The notes below the pieces were generated by a model. It had not been told where the DNA came from. It searched no databases and worked only from the letters and a program-made list of their open reading frames with translations. Both the position numbers and the translations under genes were made by a program. Shown in pieces: positions 9,985 to 20,728 of a stretch of 64,000 bases of DNA. The first letter of the stretch is position 1; each line of letters opens with the position of its first letter. Source of the stretch: Lithodes maja. Lineage: Eukaryota > Arthropoda > Malacostraca > Decapoda > Lithodidae. The DNA lies in contig JBAKBP010007947.1 in assembly GCA_037953745.1 (NCBI GenBank), positions 1 to 64,000 on the forward strand. Direction: 5' to 3'.

Positions 9985-10260
9985 GCATGACCTCTTGTCT
10001 AAGCTTGAATTGTGTTTGTTTGGCATGTTTTAGTCGTATTTCTTCTTCTTCCATTGTGATTTTGTGTGAATATTATTGTTATAACGGCATGCTATTTTTT
10101 TGTCGGCATCACCTACCTCTTTTCTAAGCTTAATATGTGTTGGTTCGGCATGTTTGAGTCGTAGTTCTTCTTCTAGCATTGTGATTTGCTGTGAATATTT
10201 GTTCACTGCATGACATATTTTCTGCATCACCTCATTTCTAAGCTTGATGTGTTGGTGGCG
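9985..10260. repeat. ~115-bp tandem repeat, 2.3 units
   Basis: Three diverged copies of a segment beginning near TCTAAGCTTGA or TCTAAGCTTAA, with GGCATGTTT.AGTCGTA, TTCTTCTTC..CATTGTGATTT and TGTGAATATT. Confidence 0.7.
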
Positions 10261-10425
10261 TAATATTATCTGCCTATATTTTCGATTTTAAGAGATCTTT
10301 CCTGAACTGAATTAAATTGTCTTATCAATAGGAAGAATAACATTAAGAATGGCATCCGATGGAAGGGGTTGGTTTTGTGTCAAGTTCGCCTTTATACAAA
10401 TTGTATTTATGTCGCTCTGTTCTTG

Positions 10426-10800
10426 TTAAGGGGAGGCAGACCGTTTTTCTGGACCCCCTTCTCCCTAGTGTTTAGCCCCACTAGTTTTTAGATTACAAGA
10501 TGTTCGGCCCATTAGTTTGGCGATTTTAACACCTTTCGCCCCATTTTGTTGTCAATTTTAAGACCTTTCGTGCCATTTAGGTGTCGATTATTTCCTGGCG
10601 AGCGATAGCGAGCCTGCAATTTTAAGAGGAACTGGCCTTCGGCCTGGACATTTTTCTACCGAAAAATGTACAAATTTATCTTGAAGGGGAGTCTAGGGTT
10701 TTGTTTTCTAAGCTTGATGGAGGTCTAGGGAGGAAACTAAACAAATGAATATATGAATACATGAATTAATAGACCAAACAGACGGCCAGCCTGCCCTTAA
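10426..10800 (-). mobile_element. Family A TTAA MITE, copy A4, inverted
   Basis: Read on the minus strand this is a full A element: TTAA at 10797-10800 and 10426-10429, CCTAGACCTCCATCAAGCTT, TTTTTCGGTAGAAAAATGTC, GGCTCGCTATCGCTCGCCAG and GGTCCAGAAAAAC. About 40 bp outside each TTAA is a direct repeat (CTTTATACAAATTG.. and CTTTACACAAACTGG.., each running to GTCGCTCTGTTCTTG). Confidence 0.85.
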
Positions 10801-10944
10801 CCCTTAGCCTTTACACAAACTGGATTTATGTCGCTCTGTTCTTGTCACCCCACTACAGCTGACTGCTCGCCACATGTGTATTGTTGTCTTTAGTGTTTGT
10901 CTGTGTGTATTCTTGTTTTATTGGGGCAAATATAACCTTTGGCT

Positions 10945-10945
10945 C

Positions 10946-10995
<50 letters not shown>

Positions 10996-11078
10996 ACCTA
11001 ATTGTATTTACCTAATTGTAGTATACAGGAGTTGAGCTTTTAGACTCGTAATGTCCCGCTTCCTGAGTTGCAATTATC

Positions 11079-11125
<47 letters not shown>

Positions 11126-11130
11126 GTGTA
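10945..11130. repeat. GT tracts flanking a TACCTAATTGTA dispersed repeat
   Basis: GT runs at 10947-10993 and about 11082-11130 enclose TTTACCTAATTGTATTTACC and GGAGTTGAGCTTTTAGACTC..CCCGCTTCCTGAG. From recall, the middle block resembles a repeat abundant in decapod genomes. Confidence 0.7.
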
Positions 11131-11691
11131 TGTACGCTTGTTATTTTTCCTCTAACTTTATCATAACATTTGCTTATATCCATATATGTATTTCTGCTTT
11201 CAATTTTATCTGTTTACCTAATGGCCATCGTATATATATGTATGTGTTTTTATGTATATATGTACCCGTAGGCTATACAATTTACGTTTGGAAAACACAA
11301 AATATTGTCTGCTTCTATATTAGTGATTTTGTTAGCTTATTTTGCATTTGTGTGCATGTTCGTTACAATTATCTTAAAATTGTAATTATAATATTGCACC
11401 TAAGTGTTGTTACATTGCTGTATTGATAAACAATATATTGCTGTATTTTATTATACATTATGTTTCACAATTTCTACCACAATATAATGTGCCTACAATT
11501 TCATATGTCAAGGTAAGTAGAAATGTATGACTTGATAAGTCTTGCTTCATATTGAGGTCACTTTCTTCTGTACATTGGCCAGTGGTATAACAAATATCCA
11601 CATGACCTCCCTTCAGTCACGTTGCCAAACAGCTCATGACCTCTTGAGAATCTGAAGCCCCGTCGCGGAACAGTGATTTGAAGGATGCTTG
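11131..11691. other. No gene recognised
   Basis: AT-rich, no repeats of note and no recognisable coding sequence. Confidence 0.55.
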
Positions 11692-11906
11692 TACAGTCGC
11701 GCTAATAAGTGATGTCCCACCTGTCATTACGTTTGGCTTGCTCCGTGATGTATTGATGTTTGTCAGATGTTGAATAGGATGGGTAAGTGTAGGAACATGT
11801 TTGTATATTTCACTCGATATGAAGAAATGAAGCTTAGATATTGCTGATGCCAATTATTGATCAAAACATACTTGGTGCCGAGACATCACTTATTAGGTCG
11901 ACTGTA
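11692..11906. mobile_element. Tc1/mariner-type MITE
   Basis: TACAGTCGCGCTAATAAGTG at the left end, and the inverted GACATCACTTATTAGGTCGA then CTGTA at the right end. The TIRs are about 26 bp with two mismatches, flanked by TA. Ends beginning CAGT next to a TA duplication fit the Tc1/mariner pattern. The 165-bp interior has no transposase remnant. Confidence 0.6.
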
Positions 11907-11939
11907 CTCTGTTCATCTTGACCTGGCGAGAAATGTCAT

Positions 11940-12050
11940 GTATATATACACCATCTGAGGAGGAGCACTTTATTGACAACGTTTCACAGATAGATTCTTC
12001 AGGTCACTGCGAAACGTTGTCAATAAAGCGCTTATGTGGTGTATATAATC
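11940..12050. repeat. Short fold-back repeat
   Basis: TATATACACCATCTGAGGAGG..CTTTATTGACAACGTTTC is followed 20 bp later by its inverted partner GAAACGTTGTCAATAAAG..TGGTGTATATA. The pair could form a long hairpin. Confidence 0.75.
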
Positions 12051-12115
12051 ATTGTCAACTTTTCAAAGTTATTTCAACGAGAAATTTCATCCTCTAACAG
12101 CTGATTCCCCGACAC

Positions 12116-12632
12116 TTAACCTTTTCAGTGTCCTAGGTTTCTTTATGTTAGTCAGGTGGGGTTAATAGACGATTTTATTCAGATTTAGAGGGGATTTGAG
12201 CAGTCAGAGGTAGGTTAATTGTTGAGATAGCCATTTAGAGGGGATTTGAGCAGTCAGAGGTAGGTTAATTGTTGAGATAGCCATTTAGAGGGGATTTGAG
12301 CAGTCAGAGGTAGGTTAATTGTTGAGATAGCCATTTAGAGGGGATTTGAGCAGTCAGAGGTAGGTTAATTGTTGAGATAGCCATTTAGAGGGGATTTGAG
12401 CAGTCAGAGGTAGGTTAATTGTTGAGATAGCCATTTAGAGGGGATTTGAGCAGTCAGCGGTAGGTTAATTGTTGAGATAGCCATTTAGAGGGGATTTGAG
12501 CAGTCAGAGGTAGGTTAATTGTTGAGATAGACATTTACCCCCTTCGATTCCTTAGAGATCCTTCCGAAGCTGAATAAAATCGTCGAATGTTAGCCAGAAT
12601 ATATTGAAAAGGGGGTCATAGTACTGGAAAGG
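12116..12632. mobile_element. Family C MITE (C3) expanded by seven 50-bp units
   Basis: The left end is TTAACCTTTTCAGTGTCCTA with GACGATTTTATTCAGATTTA. The right arm is the inverse (CTGAATAAAATCGTCGAATG..GTACTGGAAAGG), but the closing TTAA is lost. Between them ATTTAGAGGGGATTTGAGCA..GATAGCC repeats seven times (12183-12532, exact 50-bp period, one G/C variant in unit 6). The repeat unit itself starts in C-element sequence. Confidence 0.7.
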
Positions 12633-12750
12633 CTGATTTAGAATAACACATTGCTATATCTCTGCTCCATATTAGTAGGTACCGTACATATATCAAGTAT
12701 ATCTCGCATATACACGTGAACTAAAAAAAAAAAAAAAATTATAATAGATA

Positions 12751-12752
<2 letters not shown>

Positions 12753-12795
<43 letters not shown>
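12753..12795. repeat. (AT)n microsatellite
   Basis: A perfect AT run beside a 16-bp A tract. Confidence 0.95.
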
Positions 12796-12798
<3 letters not shown>

Positions 12799-13092
12799 AT
12801 TTTATATATTGTATATCTTTATTGAAATCAAGTGCCAGCTTAGTATTCAAGAGAAGAGATATCACACTTTCTTGCCAGGAAAAGCATATTGTAACATTGG
12901 TAGTATACTCTCATGTATTTACACATTACCTTGCGCATTTCACTTAGTATCGTCGATTGTGAAGTATGTTTTTGCTAATAATAAATTCATTAGCCATATG
13001 CAACCTATTCGTGTGTATTACTTAATGTAAGCATGGAGTACTTCTTTCCTTTCTACGATGCTCCACCTTTGTTCTACATATATCTCTATCTC

Positions 13093-13094
<2 letters not shown>

Positions 13095-13170
<76 letters not shown>
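13095..13170. repeat. (CA)n microsatellite
   Basis: About 38 uninterrupted AC units. 12796-13094 shows no recognisable gene. Confidence 0.95.
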
Positions 13171-13172
<2 letters not shown>

Positions 13173-13284
13173 CTCCCCCTCTCGACCCACACGAGGTTCC
13201 CTAATGAGTTCTAGTTTTTTTCCTCTGTTTTTGTGTTTGTCTCGGGTGAAGCCTGTGGCAGAGGTTGGGTGGCAAAGGACGAAG

Positions 13285-13654
13285 TTAAGGGGACAGTGGC
13301 TGCTTTTTTGGCCTATTAATTCATTTATTCGTTTATTTTTTATTTTCCTCTCTAGACATCCCTGAAACTTAAAAAAAAAAACCCTAGACCCCGTTTCAAG
13401 ATAAATGTGTACATTTTTCGGTAGACAAATATCCCGGCCGAAGGCCGGTTCCTTCTCAAATTAGAGGGTTGCTATCGTTCGCCAGGAAAAAATCGACACC
13501 TAAAGGGCACGAAAGGTTTTAATATTGACAACAAAATTAGGCGAAAGGTCTCAAAATCGCCAAACTAACGGAACGAACGTCTTAAAATCTCAAAACGAAT
13601 ATGCTAAACATGAGGGAGAAGGGGGTCCAGAAAAAGCGAGTACTACCTCCTTAA
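13285..13654 (+). mobile_element. Family A TTAA MITE, copy A5 (longer left arm)
   Basis: TTAA at 13285-13288 and 13651-13654. The left arm carries an extra TTTTTTGGCCTATTAATTCA segment absent in A1 but shared with A12. It has CCGGCCGAAGGCCGG and diverged repeats of GAAAGGTCT..AAATCG. Confidence 0.75.
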
Positions 13655-13712
13655 TGCTGGTGGGGACTTGGGAGAAATAAAGGGTATACACAAATTGTCC
13701 TTCAGGGAGAGA

Positions 13713-15994
13713 AATTAACGTGTAGAGAAGGGTGCTTAATTAACTTGTAGGGAAGGGTGCTTAATTAACTTGTAGGGAAGGGTGCTTAATTAACTTGTAG
13801 GGAAGGGTGCTTAATTAACTTGTAGGGAAGGGTGCTTAATTAACTTGTAGGGAAGGGTGCTTAATTAACTTGTAGGGAAGGGTGCTTAATTAACTTGTAG
13901 GGAAGGGTGCTTAATTAACTTGTAGGGAAGGGTGCTTAATTAACTTGTAGGGAAGGGTGCTTAATTAACTTGTAGGGAAGGGTGCTTAATTAACTTGTAA
14001 GGAAGGGTGCTTAATTAACTTGTAGGGAAGGGTGCTTAATTAACTTGTAGGGAAGGGTGCTTAATTAACTTGTAGGGAAGGGTGCTTAATTAACTTGTAG
14101 GGAAGGGTGCTTAATTAACTTGTAGGGAAGGGTGCTTAATTAACTTGTAGGGAAGGGTGCTTAATTAACTTGTAAGGAAGGGTGCTTAATTAACTTGTAG
14201 GGAAGGGTGCTTAATTAACTTGTAGGGAAGGGTGCTTAATTAACTTGTAGGGAAGGGTGCTTAATTAACTTGTAGGGAAGGGTGCTTAATTAACGTGTAG
14301 GGAAGGGTGCTTAATTAACTTGTAGGGAAGGGTGCTTAATTAACTTGTAGGGAAGGATGCTTAATTAACTTGTAGGGAAGGGTGCTTAATTAACTTGTAG
14401 GGAAGGGTGCTTAATTAACTTGTAAGGAAGGGTGCTTAATTAACTTGTAGGGAAGGGTGCTTAATTAACTTGTAGGGAAGGGTGCTTAATTAACTTGTAA
14501 GGAAGGGTGCTTAATTAACTTGTAAGGAAGGGTGCTTAATTAACTTGTAAGGAATGGTGCTTAATTAACTTGTAAGGAAGGGTGCTTAATTAACTTGTAG
14601 GGAAGGGTGCTTAATTAACTTGTAGGGAAGGGTGCTTAATTAACTTGTAGGGAAGGGTGCTTAATTAACGTGTAGGGAAGGGTGCTTAATTAACTTGTAG
14701 GGAAGGGTGCTTAATTAACTTGTAGGGAAGGATGCTTAATTAACTTGTAGGGAAGGGTGCTTAATTAACTTGTAGGGAAGGGTGCTTAATTAACTTGTAA
14801 GGAATTGTGCTTAATTAACTTGTAGGGAAGGGTGCTTAATTAACTTGTAGGGAAGGGTGCTTAATTAACTTGTAAGGAATGGTGCTTAATTAACTTGTAA
14901 GGAAGGGTGCTTAATTAACTTGTAGGGAAGGGTGCTTAATTAACTTGTAGGGAAGGGTGCTTAATTATCTTGTAAGGAAGGGTGCTTAATTAACTTGTAA
15001 GGAAGGGTGCTTAATTAACTTGTAAGGAAGGGTGCTTAATTAACTTGTAAGGAAGGGTGCTTAATTAACTTGTAAGGAAGGGTGCTTAATTATCTTGTAG
15101 GGAAGGGTGCTTAATTAACTTGTAGGGAAGGGTGCTTAATTAACTTGTAGGGAAGGGTGCTTAATTAACTTGTAGGGAAGGGTGCTTAATTAACTTGTAG
15201 GGAAGGGTGCTTAATTAACTTGTAGGGAAGGGTGCTTAATTAACTTGTAGGGAAGGGTGCTTAATTAACTTGTAGGGAAGGGTGCTTAATTAACTTGTAG
15301 GGAAGGGTGCTTAATTAACTTGTAGGGAAGGGTGCTTAATTAACTTGTAGGGAAGGGTGCTTAATTAACTTGTAAGGAATGGTGCTTAATTAACTTGTAA
15401 GGAAGGGTGCTTAATTAACTTGTAGGGAAGGGTGCTTAATTAACTTGTAGGGAAGGGTGCTTAATTATCTTGTAAGGAAGGGTGCTTAATTAACTTGTAA
15501 GGAAGGGTGCTTAATTAACTTGTAAGGAAGGGTGCTTAATTAACTTGTAAGGAAGGGTGCTTAATTATCTTGTAGGGAAGGGTGCTTAATTAACTTGTAG
15601 GGAAGGGTGCTTAATTAACTTGTAGGGAAGGGTGCTTAATTAACTTGTAGGGAAGGGTGCTTAATTAACTTGTAGGGAAGGGTGCTTAATTATCTTGTAG
15701 GGAAGGGTGCTTAATTAACTTGTAGGGAAGGGTGCTTAATTAACTTGTCGGGAAGGGTGCTTAATTATCTTGTAGGGAAGGGTGCTTAATTAACTTGTAA
15801 GGAAGGGTGCTTAATTAACTTGTAGGGAAGGGTGCTTAATTATCTTGTAGGGAAGGGTGCTTAATTAACTTGTAAGGAAGGGTGCTTAATTAACTTGTAG
15901 GGAAGGGTGCTTAATTAACTTGTAGGGAAGGGTGCTTAATTAACTTGTAGGGAAGGGTGCTTAATTATCTTGTAGGGAAGGGTGCTTAATGATC
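13713..15994. repeat. 25-bp satellite, about 91 copies
   Basis: Near-perfect tandem units TTAATTAACTTGTAGGGAAG plus GGTGC. Variants (GTAAGG, TTATCTTG, AACGTG, GGATGC, GGAATGG) occur in ordered blocks. One pattern around 14871 recurs around 15371 (offset 500) and another around 14291 recurs at 14666 (offset 375), so the array has grown by block duplication. Confidence 0.97.
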
Positions 15995-16334
15995 TTATCG
16001 TTATCATTATCTTAAGTCCCCTTCCTGTTTTCTTCAGTGATATTAATGTTTTCGCAGTATTATAATTGTTGTCACGAGAAATTGAAATACATATGTTTCA
16101 ATGTTCAGTAGTTATATATAAACACAGATTCACAAATTCGTAATATTGTCTAAGCTTCTTATAAAATAGTTATAGATACAGGTAGTAATAACTAGCGTGT
16201 ACTCATTTAAGTGTGAACGCAAAATCAGAAGATATTAATATTAATTCTATAATATTTAAAGCGACTTATATGTCCTTTTTTCAGTCCACTTTTAAACCGA
16301 CCCCTCACAGCCACCCCAGGATAGGGGGAACAGA
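15995..16334. other. No gene recognised
   Basis: AT-rich unique sequence flanking the 25-bp satellite. Confidence 0.6.
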
Positions 16335-16620
16335 ACCTTCCTCCAGCTTAGTTAGTTAGTTCAAATAGGACTTCAGAGGCTATTAACCCTTCTGGATTAT
16401 TATGCCAGCACACTGCAAGTCAAGAGTCTCGATTGGAGCCCCCTTTCGAGAACCCCAGTCATTTGTTTCTCCAGCTAGTTAGTTAGTTATATTAGGACTT
16501 CAGAGACAATCAACCGTTCTGGATTATTAAGCCAGCACACTGTAAGTCAAATATATTTTCAGGACTGGTGCCCCTTTTCGAGAACTCCAGTCCTTGATCC
16601 TCCAGCATCATAATTATCGT
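16335..16620. repeat. ~130-bp tandem pair
   Basis: CTCCAGCTTAGTTAGTTAGT..AGGACTTCAGAG..CTGGATTATTA.GCCAGCACACTG occurs twice in tandem (16342 and 16470), ending with TTCGAGAAC.CCAGTC. A diverged fragment lies at 35.96 kb. Confidence 0.75.
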
Positions 16621-16807
16621 GTTAAGTAATGACCAACTGCATCCTTGGGGTCACAATTATTCCGCACCCCAAAAAATGTGACCCTAATGAAGAAATAATC
16701 GGAAGCTTGCCAGATCCATGTCTTCCTGTCCTTTTTAGATTTCGTTGGGTAAAACATCAGGGGTCACTATTTTAACCCCTTCCATCCGTTTGTAATTCAT
16801 TTTGCTG

Positions 16808-17386
16808 TTAACCCCTTCTGTTCCGGCGACGTCTTTTTCCATGTAGTCTAGCTGTATTTAGACGATTAGGTGCGAATGGTTCACTTTTTGGGCGATTTTA
16901 GCATGTATTCATTATTTTTCTAGTTTCTTCCCTAGGCCTCCATCAAATTAAAACAAAAAATATCCATTAGATCCCCTTCTACTATAATTTGTACATTTTT
17001 CGCAAGACAAATTTCCCGGCCGAAGGCCGGTTTTTCCAACATTACAGGCTCACTGTCTTTCGCCAGGGGAAAAATCGACACCTAAATAGCACGAAAGGTC
17101 TAAATATTGACGAAGAAATGGGGCGAAAGGTCTTAAACTCGACTAACTAATGGGGCAAACATCTTAACATCTGAAAACTAATGGGGCTACTAAACATGAG
17201 GGAGAAAGTGGTCCAGAAAAGCGGCCCATCCCCCCTTAAGAAGAATCTGTGGGATTATTAAAGGGTCAAGTGAGATAGTTCGAAGCCTGTTAATTGCTGG
17301 AGGCCCTTTATTAATTAACTGAAAAATAACGTCTAATAGTTGCCAGAATAGAGTTAAAAGGACGGCACCGGTACTGGAAGGGTTAA
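16808..17386. mobile_element. Family C MITE (C5) split by a family A insertion
   Basis: The left C arm is TTAACCCCTTCTGTTCCGGC (16808) and the right C arm GGCACCGGTACTGGAAGGGTTAA ends at 17386, with ACGTCTAATAGTTGCCAGAA as the inverted partner. Family A copy A6 (about 16890-17239) sits between the arms. Confidence 0.65.
16890..17239 (+). mobile_element. Family A TTAA MITE, copy A6, inside C5
   Basis: Right edge CCCCCCTTAA (17236-17239) with A landmarks TTCCCTAGGCCTCCATCAAA, CCGGCCGAAGGCCGG, GGGGCGAAAGGTCTTAAAC and ATGAGGGAGAAAGTGGTCCAG. The left TTAA is not preserved, so the left edge is approximate. Confidence 0.6.
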
Positions 17387-17719
17387 TATTATTATCAATG
17401 TTATAGGTAAATTTCTTTAACATGGATAGAAACTTCAGAGTTGGACGTTTTTTTTTTTTTTTTTATTCCGACGACGACTGTTTTTCAATTCTAACACTAT
17501 ATTAATGTCGAGTGATTTGTCCATGTTAGAAAGGAGCTGTCGTGTAAATCTCTGCGAAGATCGACAGTTATCAATTTCATGTAAACGAGGGTAAACGAGT
17601 TCGTAGAATTGTAAGCATTTTCATTAAGGTATTCATTTTCCGAAACAGAGCAATTTCTTCATTCATCTAGCAGTAAGTCAACTTCACTTACTTTTTTTTT
17701 TTCTTTTTTTCTATGTGAT

Positions 17720-18347
17720 TGAGGGAGGCAAAAGGCATAACTGCCTATAGCGAGTGCCTCCCCCATAGTTGAAAGAGTGACAGGGCCAAAATCAAGGGAC
17801 GTTCGAGCCAAAATGCCTGGACACACGGAGTTTGAAGCAATTTAAGTCATAGGAAGAGGGAAAGACTGATTCTGGGAGAGAGTTCCAGAGCTCAGATGTT
17901 GAGTAGAAGAAGGTTTGAGAGTAACGTTTCACTCTTGGGTTGGAGAGTTGCACAGAGTAGGGGTGGGATTGAGTTGCAAGACGGGTACCACGTGCCCTAC
18001 GTAAAGGAGGTGGTATGCACTGGGATAGCTCTGAGGAACACTGATTATTATAGTAGCGATAGAATAGCGAGAGAGATGCAACATTGCGGCGGAGAGAGAG
18101 AGATTGCAGAGAGTTGGTGAGTGGACGGGAGTTAATGATACGAAAGGCCTTCCTTTCAACTTTGTCTAGGAGAGCGGTGTGAGAGGAACCTCCCCACACA
18201 TGTGAACAATACTCAATACAAGGGCGCACTATGCCCCTGTACAGAGCAAGAAGCTGTGCAGGGGAAAAGAATCCCCGAAGGCGGTTGAGCACACCCAGCT
18301 TCTGGGAGGCTGCCTTAGCAAGACTGGTAATATGGTCCTTCCAAATG
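17720..18347 (-). mobile_element. 5'-truncated non-LTR retrotransposon (LINE C, copy 1)
   Basis: The minus-strand element keeps the RT C-terminus, a short 3' UTR with hairpin GGGAGGCAAAAGGCATAACTG..CCTCCCC, and a poly(A) end seen as T-runs at 17693-17717. It is cut off at 18347 in the middle of the RT gene. The last 55 codons at its 5' end overlap in sequence with the separate copy at 47.6-48.7 kb. No clear target duplication was found. Confidence 0.75.
17792..18347 (-). CDS. C-terminal part of a LINE reverse transcriptase (fragment)
   Basis: The open frame encodes the thumb and C-terminal region of an arthropod CR1/Jockey-group RT, after the catalytic YADD, which is not included. Recognisable blocks, N to C, are LNRLRGFFSPAQLLALYRG, VRPCIEYCSHVWGG, VERKAFRIINS and ELWNSLPESVFPSSYDLNCF near the end. 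The frame ends at a stop at 17792-17794 and is open beyond the first in-frame start codon, so the 5' edge is a truncation and not a true start. It cannot act as an RT alone. It is related to the fragment at 47,630-48,653, which ends exactly where this one continues. Confidence 0.75.
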
Positions 18348-18436
18348 AAGAAAGAAAGTGAAAAGGATGTTGGAGTTAAGTCAAAGGGTTAATCCTTTGA
18401 CCAAAACGGAATAAATCTGGAACACCGATTAGGTTT

Positions 18437-18808
18437 TTAAGGGAGGTTACCTGCTTTTGTTCTCATTCTCTCCTTTTCTCTCTTTCTCTGGCTTGTATCC
18501 ATTCGGCCCCATTCAGCCAGCTGTTTTAAGGCGTTTATCCCCATTCAGGTGTCGATTTATTCCTGGCGAGCGATAGCAAGCCATCATTGTATGGAGAAAT
18601 CCGGCTTCGCCGGAGAAATTTTTCTATCGAAAAATTTACAAATTTAGCTTGCTGTCAAAACAAACAATATATATGCTGGCTCGCTACCGCTCGCCAGGAA
18701 ATTATTGACACCTGGATGGAGGTAAACTTCTTAAAACAGTAGGCTGAATGGGGCCGAATGGATACAGAGGGAGAGAAAGAGAAAAAAAAGCGAGGTGGGC
18801 TCCCTTAA
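18437..18808. mobile_element. Family B palindromic MITE, copy B3
   Basis: TTAA at 18437-18440 and 18805-18808; arms GGCTTGTATCCATTCGGCCC..GGCGAGCGATAGCAAGCC and their inverse; core hairpin CCGGCTTCGCCGG. This copy lies in the opposite internal orientation to B1. Confidence 0.8.
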
Positions 18809-18914
18809 TATAACTTTTATATTGGCTTTCCATTACCCCGAACTTTTTGTGTCACTTCCTTCAGCGCGGAAACATTGGACCGGATCGTGACGCCATCAGC
18901 ACGAGTCCGGCACG

Positions 18915-19380
18915 AGTCCTATTTTATCCAACCTATATAGTCTATTTTATCCAACCTATACTGTCTATTTTATCCAACCTATATAGTCTATTTTATCCAA
19001 CCTATACAGTCTATTTTATCCAACCTATACTGTATAGTCTATTTTATCCAACCTATATAGTCTATTTTATCCAACCTATACTGTAGTCTATTTTATCCAA
19101 CCTATATAGTCTATTTTATCCAACCTATAGTCTATTTTATCCAACCTATACTGTATAGTCTATTTTATCCAACCTATATAGTCTATTTTATCCAACCTAT
19201 ACTGTATAGTCTATTTTATCCAACCTATACTGTATAGTCTATTTTATCCAACCTATATAGTCTATTTTATCCAACCTATACTGTAGTCTATTTTATCCAA
19301 CCGATAGTCTATTTTATCCAACCTATACTGTATAGTCTATTTTATCCAACCTATATAGTCTATTTTATCCAACCCATACT
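18915..19380. repeat. ~20-27-bp satellite (TCTATTTTATCCAACCTATA)
   Basis: About 20 units of TCTATTTTATCCAACCTATA with variable linkers (TAG, CTG, CTGTATAG). The array ends in TATAGTCTATT, which is also the outer end of the inverted repeat starting at 19381. Confidence 0.9.
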
Positions 19381-19709
19381 GTATAGTCTATTCGCTATAA
19401 GTAGGCGATAAATCATGACCTCTAGCCTCTGTAATCTAATGTATTTTGTATTAATTTCACCACACCACCAAGCACCTCCAATGCAATTAATGAAAGCATA
19501 TATGTGATCCACCGGGATTCGAACTTGGGTTATCACACACAGATTCTTAGACACCTTAACCATTACACCACCAAGACGACTAGAGTAATCGAGCTAATAT
19601 GTCTACCATTTAGGAAGAGTCAGCTAAGGAATAGATGCTTTAGTCCTTTTTGAGTTACAGAGGTTAGAGGTCATGATTTCTCGCCTACTTACAGCGAATA
19701 GACTATAGT
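19381..19709. mobile_element. 329-bp element with 50-bp inverted repeats around a tRNA-like sequence
   Basis: The left arm TATAGTCTATTCGCTATAAG..CATGACCTCTAGCCTCTGTAA (19382-19433) and right arm (19656-19708) are reverse complements with about three mismatches over 50 bp. The interior contains a minus-strand tRNA-like head at 19505-19575. Left-hand satellite units look like copies of the arm's outer end. Confidence 0.65.
19505..19575 (-). repeat. tRNA-like SINE head, not a functional tRNA
   Basis: On the minus strand: TTGGTGGTGTAATGGTTAAG with an A box, then B box AGTTCGAATCC. The anticodon arm is degenerate. It matches the 440-511 head and shares the downstream ATGCTTTCATTAAT and TGCATTGG segments, so it belongs to the same SINE family. 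Confidence 0.6.
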
Positions 19710-20499
19710 GTGGGTGGTGTGTATATTTAATTCAATTCAATTCAATTCAAGTCAGCTAGATAGAAAATATATGCCGAAAAATGTTGGAATAATGCCAAAA
19801 TCTCTCAAATATTACTCTAAAATGGCTCAAATCTCTAGGCCTAGGACTTATAGTTTGGGCTACAGAGGCTTTTTAAAGTCCAAAAAACGGTCCTTTCGGC
19901 CCTCCAGGAAGGTCAAGTCAAAATCGAAATCCTAAACTAATGATCCGATTTTAATTCTGTTTTCGCCATTCGATTCAGCGTGCCAAAGCGTACTTGTGGT
20001 ATGAATTGAAACAATATCCGTACATAAATAACTCGTCTATGGATTTTTTAAATTTTACAATAGGCCTAGTGGGCCTAAAAATTGGTCAAAATTAAAACAA
20101 AATTATACCGTTGGACCCGCAACGACGAGACGAATCCAAATATATAATAATATTGACAAGTCAAAATCCGACCAAAATCGACGAAATGCCAAAAATACCC
20201 AAGGATTTTTTAAACAATATTTTCGATTCTGGGCGAATGGCTATGCGAAAATGAAATCTACGACCATTTCTAGAAGCAGATGGTCGAGAAAAATCGAATG
20301 GCACCAAGTAGAACTCCCTAGGTCTAGAGTATTGCGTATATGCAGACAATCGCTGGAATAATGCCCACATCTATAAAATATTACTCTAAAATGGCTGAAA
20401 TATCTAGAGTATTGCTTTAATTAATGTGTCGATAGATATACAAAATTGGCCTCTCGATCGAAGTAAATACCTCTAGATCAAGCGGGAGAGTAGCTACAT
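19710..20499. other. No gene; internal diverged duplication
   Basis: AAATATTACTCTAAAATGGCT is present near 19806 and again near 20377, each with similar flanks (TGGAATAATGCC and ATCTCTAG or ATATCTAG). (AATTC)n occurs at 19728-19748. No coding sequence is recognised. Confidence 0.5.
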
Positions 20500-20711
20500 C
20501 GATCACTTGCGAGTTTCGTTCTATAAGGAAGTTGGAGCTGTAGATATCGATATTTAGCTAAAATACGGTTGTAGTTCATATATAAATACATACAATCCAA
20601 GCCAACCCACTCTCTAGCCATCAGAAACCTACATTATATTATTGCATTTCTGTTTACTATCGATGTCTACAGCTCCAACTTCCTTATAGCCTGAAACTCG
20701 CAAGTGGTCAA
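20500..20711. mobile_element. Family D MITE, copy D1
   Basis: Inverted arms CACTTGCGAGTTTCGTTCTA..AAGGAAGTTGGAGCTGTAGA and the reverse complement CTACAGCTCCAACTTCCTTA..GAAACTCGCAAGTG, about 50 bp each, enclose 110 bp of AT-rich interior. Confidence 0.75.
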
Positions 20712-20728
20712 TTGGCAACACTGATTAG

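Noticed and set aside
12638..12865. Minus-strand frame with YIYIYIY run
   Set aside because: Translation of the AT microsatellite.
13713..15994. CRISPR array
   Set aside because: Period 25 bp without unique spacers; this is a simple satellite in a eukaryotic window.
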